Of a DNA stretch of 64,000 nucleotides, positions 61,952 to 64,000 are shown piece by piece. The notes beneath the pieces were generated by a model. The model saw nothing but the letters and a program-made list of their open reading frames with translations. It was not told the origin of the DNA and made no database searches. Position 1 is the stretch's first letter. Each line of letters begins with the position of its first letter. A program made the position numbers and the translations under genes. The DNA is from Candidatus Zixiibacteriota bacterium (GTDB lineage: Bacteria > Zixibacteria > MSB-5A5 > GN15 > FEB-12), in assembly GCA_024280215.1 (NCBI GenBank), contig JAJRQO010000032.1:1-64000 (forward strand). The letters run 5' to 3'.

Positions 61952-62533
61952 ATGTCAAAAGCAATTACAATTCGTCGATCTGAAGAGTCAATTTTTCATA
62001 ATTCTCAGGTTATCAGAGAAATCAGTTTTTTAACGGGAACAGCTATATTGTTATCAGTAGGAATAATCTGGTTTCACAATACAGTTTTGTTTAATGCTGA
62101 GATTTATGCTTTATATTCTGAAGTTGAACTGGCTGGAATTACATTTATGCCGTATATGATTTCTGGGGCTATTTCTGCCTTAGTGGCGTTATATATTATG
62201 CACTATATTCCTACTATGAAAAGTAAGGAGTCGTCGCATCAGATAGCGGTTCGGATTCGTTCGCTTGGTGAGGGTGATTTGGTGACTTTTGCACGAATTA
62301 ATTCCGAAAATCAGGAAATTAATGAAATAGCAAGAGAACTTAGTACAACTGTTGGGCAATGGAATTCGCAGATGTCACAGATGAAAATTATTAATCGTCA
62401 GCAATGGGATTTATTACAAGAAATCAAACAAGCTGCGACTCGAAATGATTCGGTAAAGATTTTATTACATTTGGAAAAGATAGAAGAGAATTGGTCGAAG
62501 ACTGCTGAGATTGAAGAATTAATCCAGACTTGA
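61952..62533 (+). CDS. Membrane protein with HAMP-like segment
   Basis: Function unknown; 193 residues. Two membrane segments (about 26-48 and 66-88) are followed by a HAMP-like stretch (VRIRSLGEGDLVTFARI...ENQEINEIARELS) and a coiled-coil-prone C-terminus (about 125-190). The layout resembles the front half of a chemoreceptor or sensor kinase without an output domain, but the periplasmic loop between the segments is very short. AGAGG precedes the ATG. It is convergent with lpxD and ends 2 nt from it. Confidence 0.6.
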   Translation: MSKAITIRRSEESIFHNSQVIREISFLTGTAILLSVGIIWFHNTVLFNAEIYALYSEVELAGITFMPYMISGAISALVALYIMHYIPTMKSKESSHQIAVRIRSLGEGDLVTFARINSENQEINEIARELSTTVGQWNSQMSQMKIINRQQWDLLQEIKQAATRNDSVKILLHLEKIEENWSKTAEIEELIQT

Positions 62534-62535
62534 AA

Positions 62536-63570
62536 TTATTTTTCTTCGAGTTTTTTGATTCGTTTTAACATGTCTGGAAGACGATTAAGGAGAGCTTCTA
62601 TTCTTTTTGATTTCATGATTTCACGAGCAGGAGTACCGAAAACTTTTGTTCCTGATTTGATAGATTTAGTTACACCTGACTGTCCACCCGCCATGACCCC
62701 ATCACCGATTTCAAGATGACCAGCAACGCCGACTTGTCCAGCGAGGATGACACCATTACCGATTTTGGTTGAGCCTGATATACCAACTTGGGCGACGATG
62801 ATTGAGTGTCGTCCGATTTGGACGTTGTGGGCGATTTGTACCAAGTTGTCAATTTTGGTTCCCATACCAATATGAGTAGGTCCTAAAGCACCTCGGTCGA
62901 TTGAACAGTTTGAGCCGATTTCGACATTGTCTTCAATTATAACATTGCCAATTTGTTTAATCTTTTTGAGACCTGTATCTGATTCTGCAAATCCAAATCC
63001 ATCAGAGCCTATGACCGTTGATGAGTGGATGATGACATTGTTGCCAATTTTGCAATCGTCCATAATCCGTACACCTGGGTAGAGAATGCAATTGTCGCCG
63101 ATGGTGGCATTTTTACCTATATAAACAGATGAAATCAATCTGGACTCTTTGCCGATAGTCACGCCTTTACGAATGTGACAAAGTTCGCCTATACGAGAGG
63201 TTGAGTCAATGGTTGTAGAATCTTCTACGATAGTTGATTGTGCGACACCAGTTGTGACATCAGGCAAATCAGGATAGAGGATGTCCAAAACCATGGCAAA
63301 GGCAAGGTATGGGTTGTAGTGACGAATAATAGCAACGTTGGGAGCTTGGACTTGGTCGTCTAAGATGATTGCTGTTGCATGGGTGTTTGAGATATGTTTT
63401 AGGTATTTTTCATTGGCGATAAATGTTATTTCGCCAGTAGACGCTGATTCGATAGGGGCAGCTGAGTGAATCACTAAGCTGCCGTCACCATCTACTTTAC
63501 CGCCGATTTTATCGGCTAACTCTAAAAGAGTATAAGAATTTTTATTCTGCGTTTGCGTCAAGGTAGTCAA
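62536..63570 (-). CDS. lpxD: UDP-3-O-acylglucosamine N-acyltransferase
   Basis: Adds the N-linked hydroxyacyl chain in lipid A synthesis, which shows an LPS-type outer membrane. 344 residues. N-terminal uridine-binding domain (1-100, [12 protein letters not shown]), left-handed beta-helix of hexapeptide repeats (100-310) with the catalytic His of [12 protein letters not shown], and a helical end. The start used is TTG, overlapping the upstream gene by 29 nt; it is uncertain. Gene order ompH-lpxD is classical. Confidence 0.93.
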   Translation of the reverse strand: MTTLTQTQNKNSYTLLELADKIGGKVDGDGSLVIHSAAPIESASTGEITFIANEKYLKHISNTHATAIILDDQVQAPNVAIIRHYNPYLAFAMVLDILYPDLPDVTTGVAQSTIVEDSTTIDSTSRIGELCHIRKGVTIGKESRLISSVYIGKNATIGDNCILYPGVRIMDDCKIGNNVIIHSSTVIGSDGFGFAESDTGLKKIKQIGNVIIEDNVEIGSNCSIDRGALGPTHIGMGTKIDNLVQIAHNVQIGRHSIIVAQVGISGSTKIGNGVILAGQVGVAGHLEIGDGVMAGGQSGVTKSIKSGTKVFGTPAREIMKSKRIEALLNRLPDMLKRIKKLEEK

Positions 63571-64000
63571 TAACCTTTTGGGTTATGTCGTAGGTTTCCT
63601 TGATGTATCCTAAGCCTGAGCCAGAGACTGTGAAGACAACATCGTAGTTACCTTCCAAGGAAACGGCTTCAATCGCTTTTGTGACTGCTTCAAGGACAGG
63701 GCGAGTGAGAGCATCTTGTTTTTTTTCAGCAGAACCACCAGGACCAAAAATTCTACGAGTGTAGGCATCTAAGTCTTCTTCTTTGGCTCTGATAGCAGCT
63801 TCTTTTTCTTTCCGTTTTTCATCGGATAAAATCAATTTTTGTTTTTCGTACTCAGCAAATAACTCTTGGATTTCAACCTGTTTATCCTGAGCTTCATCTT
63901 GCCATGCTTTTGATTCAATATTCCAGTCTTCCTGTGCTTTGATCCATGCTTTGTTGGCTTGTAATATTTGTTGATCGTCAACATAGCCGATTTTCATACC
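63542..64000 (-). CDS. OmpH/Skp-family periplasmic chaperone (5' end outside the window)
   Basis: Chaperone for unfolded outer-membrane proteins. At least 151 residues are visible: the mature start [14 protein letters not shown], a long helical coiled-coil arm ([10 protein letters not shown] to [19 protein letters not shown]) and the C-terminal strand region [26 protein letters not shown]. The signal peptide is missing and the frame runs to the window edge, so the Met at 63997 is probably internal. It is immediately upstream of lpxD. Confidence 0.85.
   Translation of the reverse strand, partial: GMKIGYVDDQQILQANKAWIKAQEDWNIESKAWQDEAQDKQVEIQELFAEYEKQKLILSDEKRKEKEAAIRAKEEDLDAYTRRIFGPGGSAEKKQDALTRPVLEAVTKAIEAVSLEGNYDVVFTVSGSGLGYIKETYDITQKVIDYLDANAE

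Overview
The window looks like chromosomal DNA of a low-GC, Gram-negative (diderm), probably anaerobic bacterium. The diderm evidence is LpxD, an OmpH/Skp-type chaperone, Lgt, several outer-membrane-type lipoproteins and an MtrB-like beta-barrel. The anaerobe evidence is pyruvate phosphate dikinase, ADP-forming acyl-CoA synthetase, a rubrerythrin/rubredoxin/peroxiredoxin operon, a SUF operon and multihaem cytochromes. The mix, including GlnRS beside GluRS, DUF6754 proteins and many genome-wide palindromic repeats, would fit a lineage of the FCB/Zixibacteria type. That placement is a guess from gene content, not from a marker tree.

Layout. 1-4054 is accessory: a MITE-like element, a small orphan protein, an AT-rich Eco47II-like restriction-modification pair and repeat-filled spacers. 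4055-7824 (minus strand) is a MutL/GlmL-like actin-fold ATPase, a membrane-anchored secreted protein and a KOW-like protein. Divergent from it, 8394-19581 is one long operon of twelve membrane proteins made of three tandem copies of a four-gene cassette A-B-C-D, where A is an FN3 plus DUF6754 protein. I think these two divergent operons form one undescribed membrane complex, the best candidate here for a new system. 19996-35467 holds metabolic and housekeeping genes: a small basic protein, PPDK with a histone-like lysine-rich tail, ADP-forming acyl-CoA synthetase split by a -1 frameshift at an A_AAA_AAG heptamer, a DUF3566-GltX fusion, the rubrerythrin operon ending in a selenocysteine peroxiredoxin, GlnS, NadA, a 2-oxoacid dehydrogenase E2, LipB and FabL.

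35626-38148 is a large FN3/LamG lipoprotein. 38346-44801 (minus) is an Rrf2-sufC-sufB-sufD-Rieske-sufS-sufU-sufT operon, divergent from mntP. Next come a GT-C glycosyltransferase, a possible structured RNA or leader, a heterodimeric ABC exporter and a Ycf48-like lipoprotein. 52527-57184 (minus) is a porin-cytochrome conduit (11-haem periplasmic cytochrome, MtrB-like barrel, 14-haem lipoprotein cytochrome), probably under a CRP/HcpR-type operator. The end carries lgt, a PAP2-family protein, rsmI, nadE, a repeat-rich spacer, ssb, a HAMP-like membrane protein, lpxD and a partial ompH/skp.

How it fits together: PPDK and ADP-forming acyl-CoA synthetase point to PPi/ATP-saving fermentative metabolism. 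The porin-cytochrome set offers an electron outlet to extracellular acceptors. SUF serves Fe-S proteins such as NadA, and the rubrerythrin/peroxiredoxin operon protects against oxygen. No tRNA, rRNA, CRISPR array or complete transposase gene was recognised.
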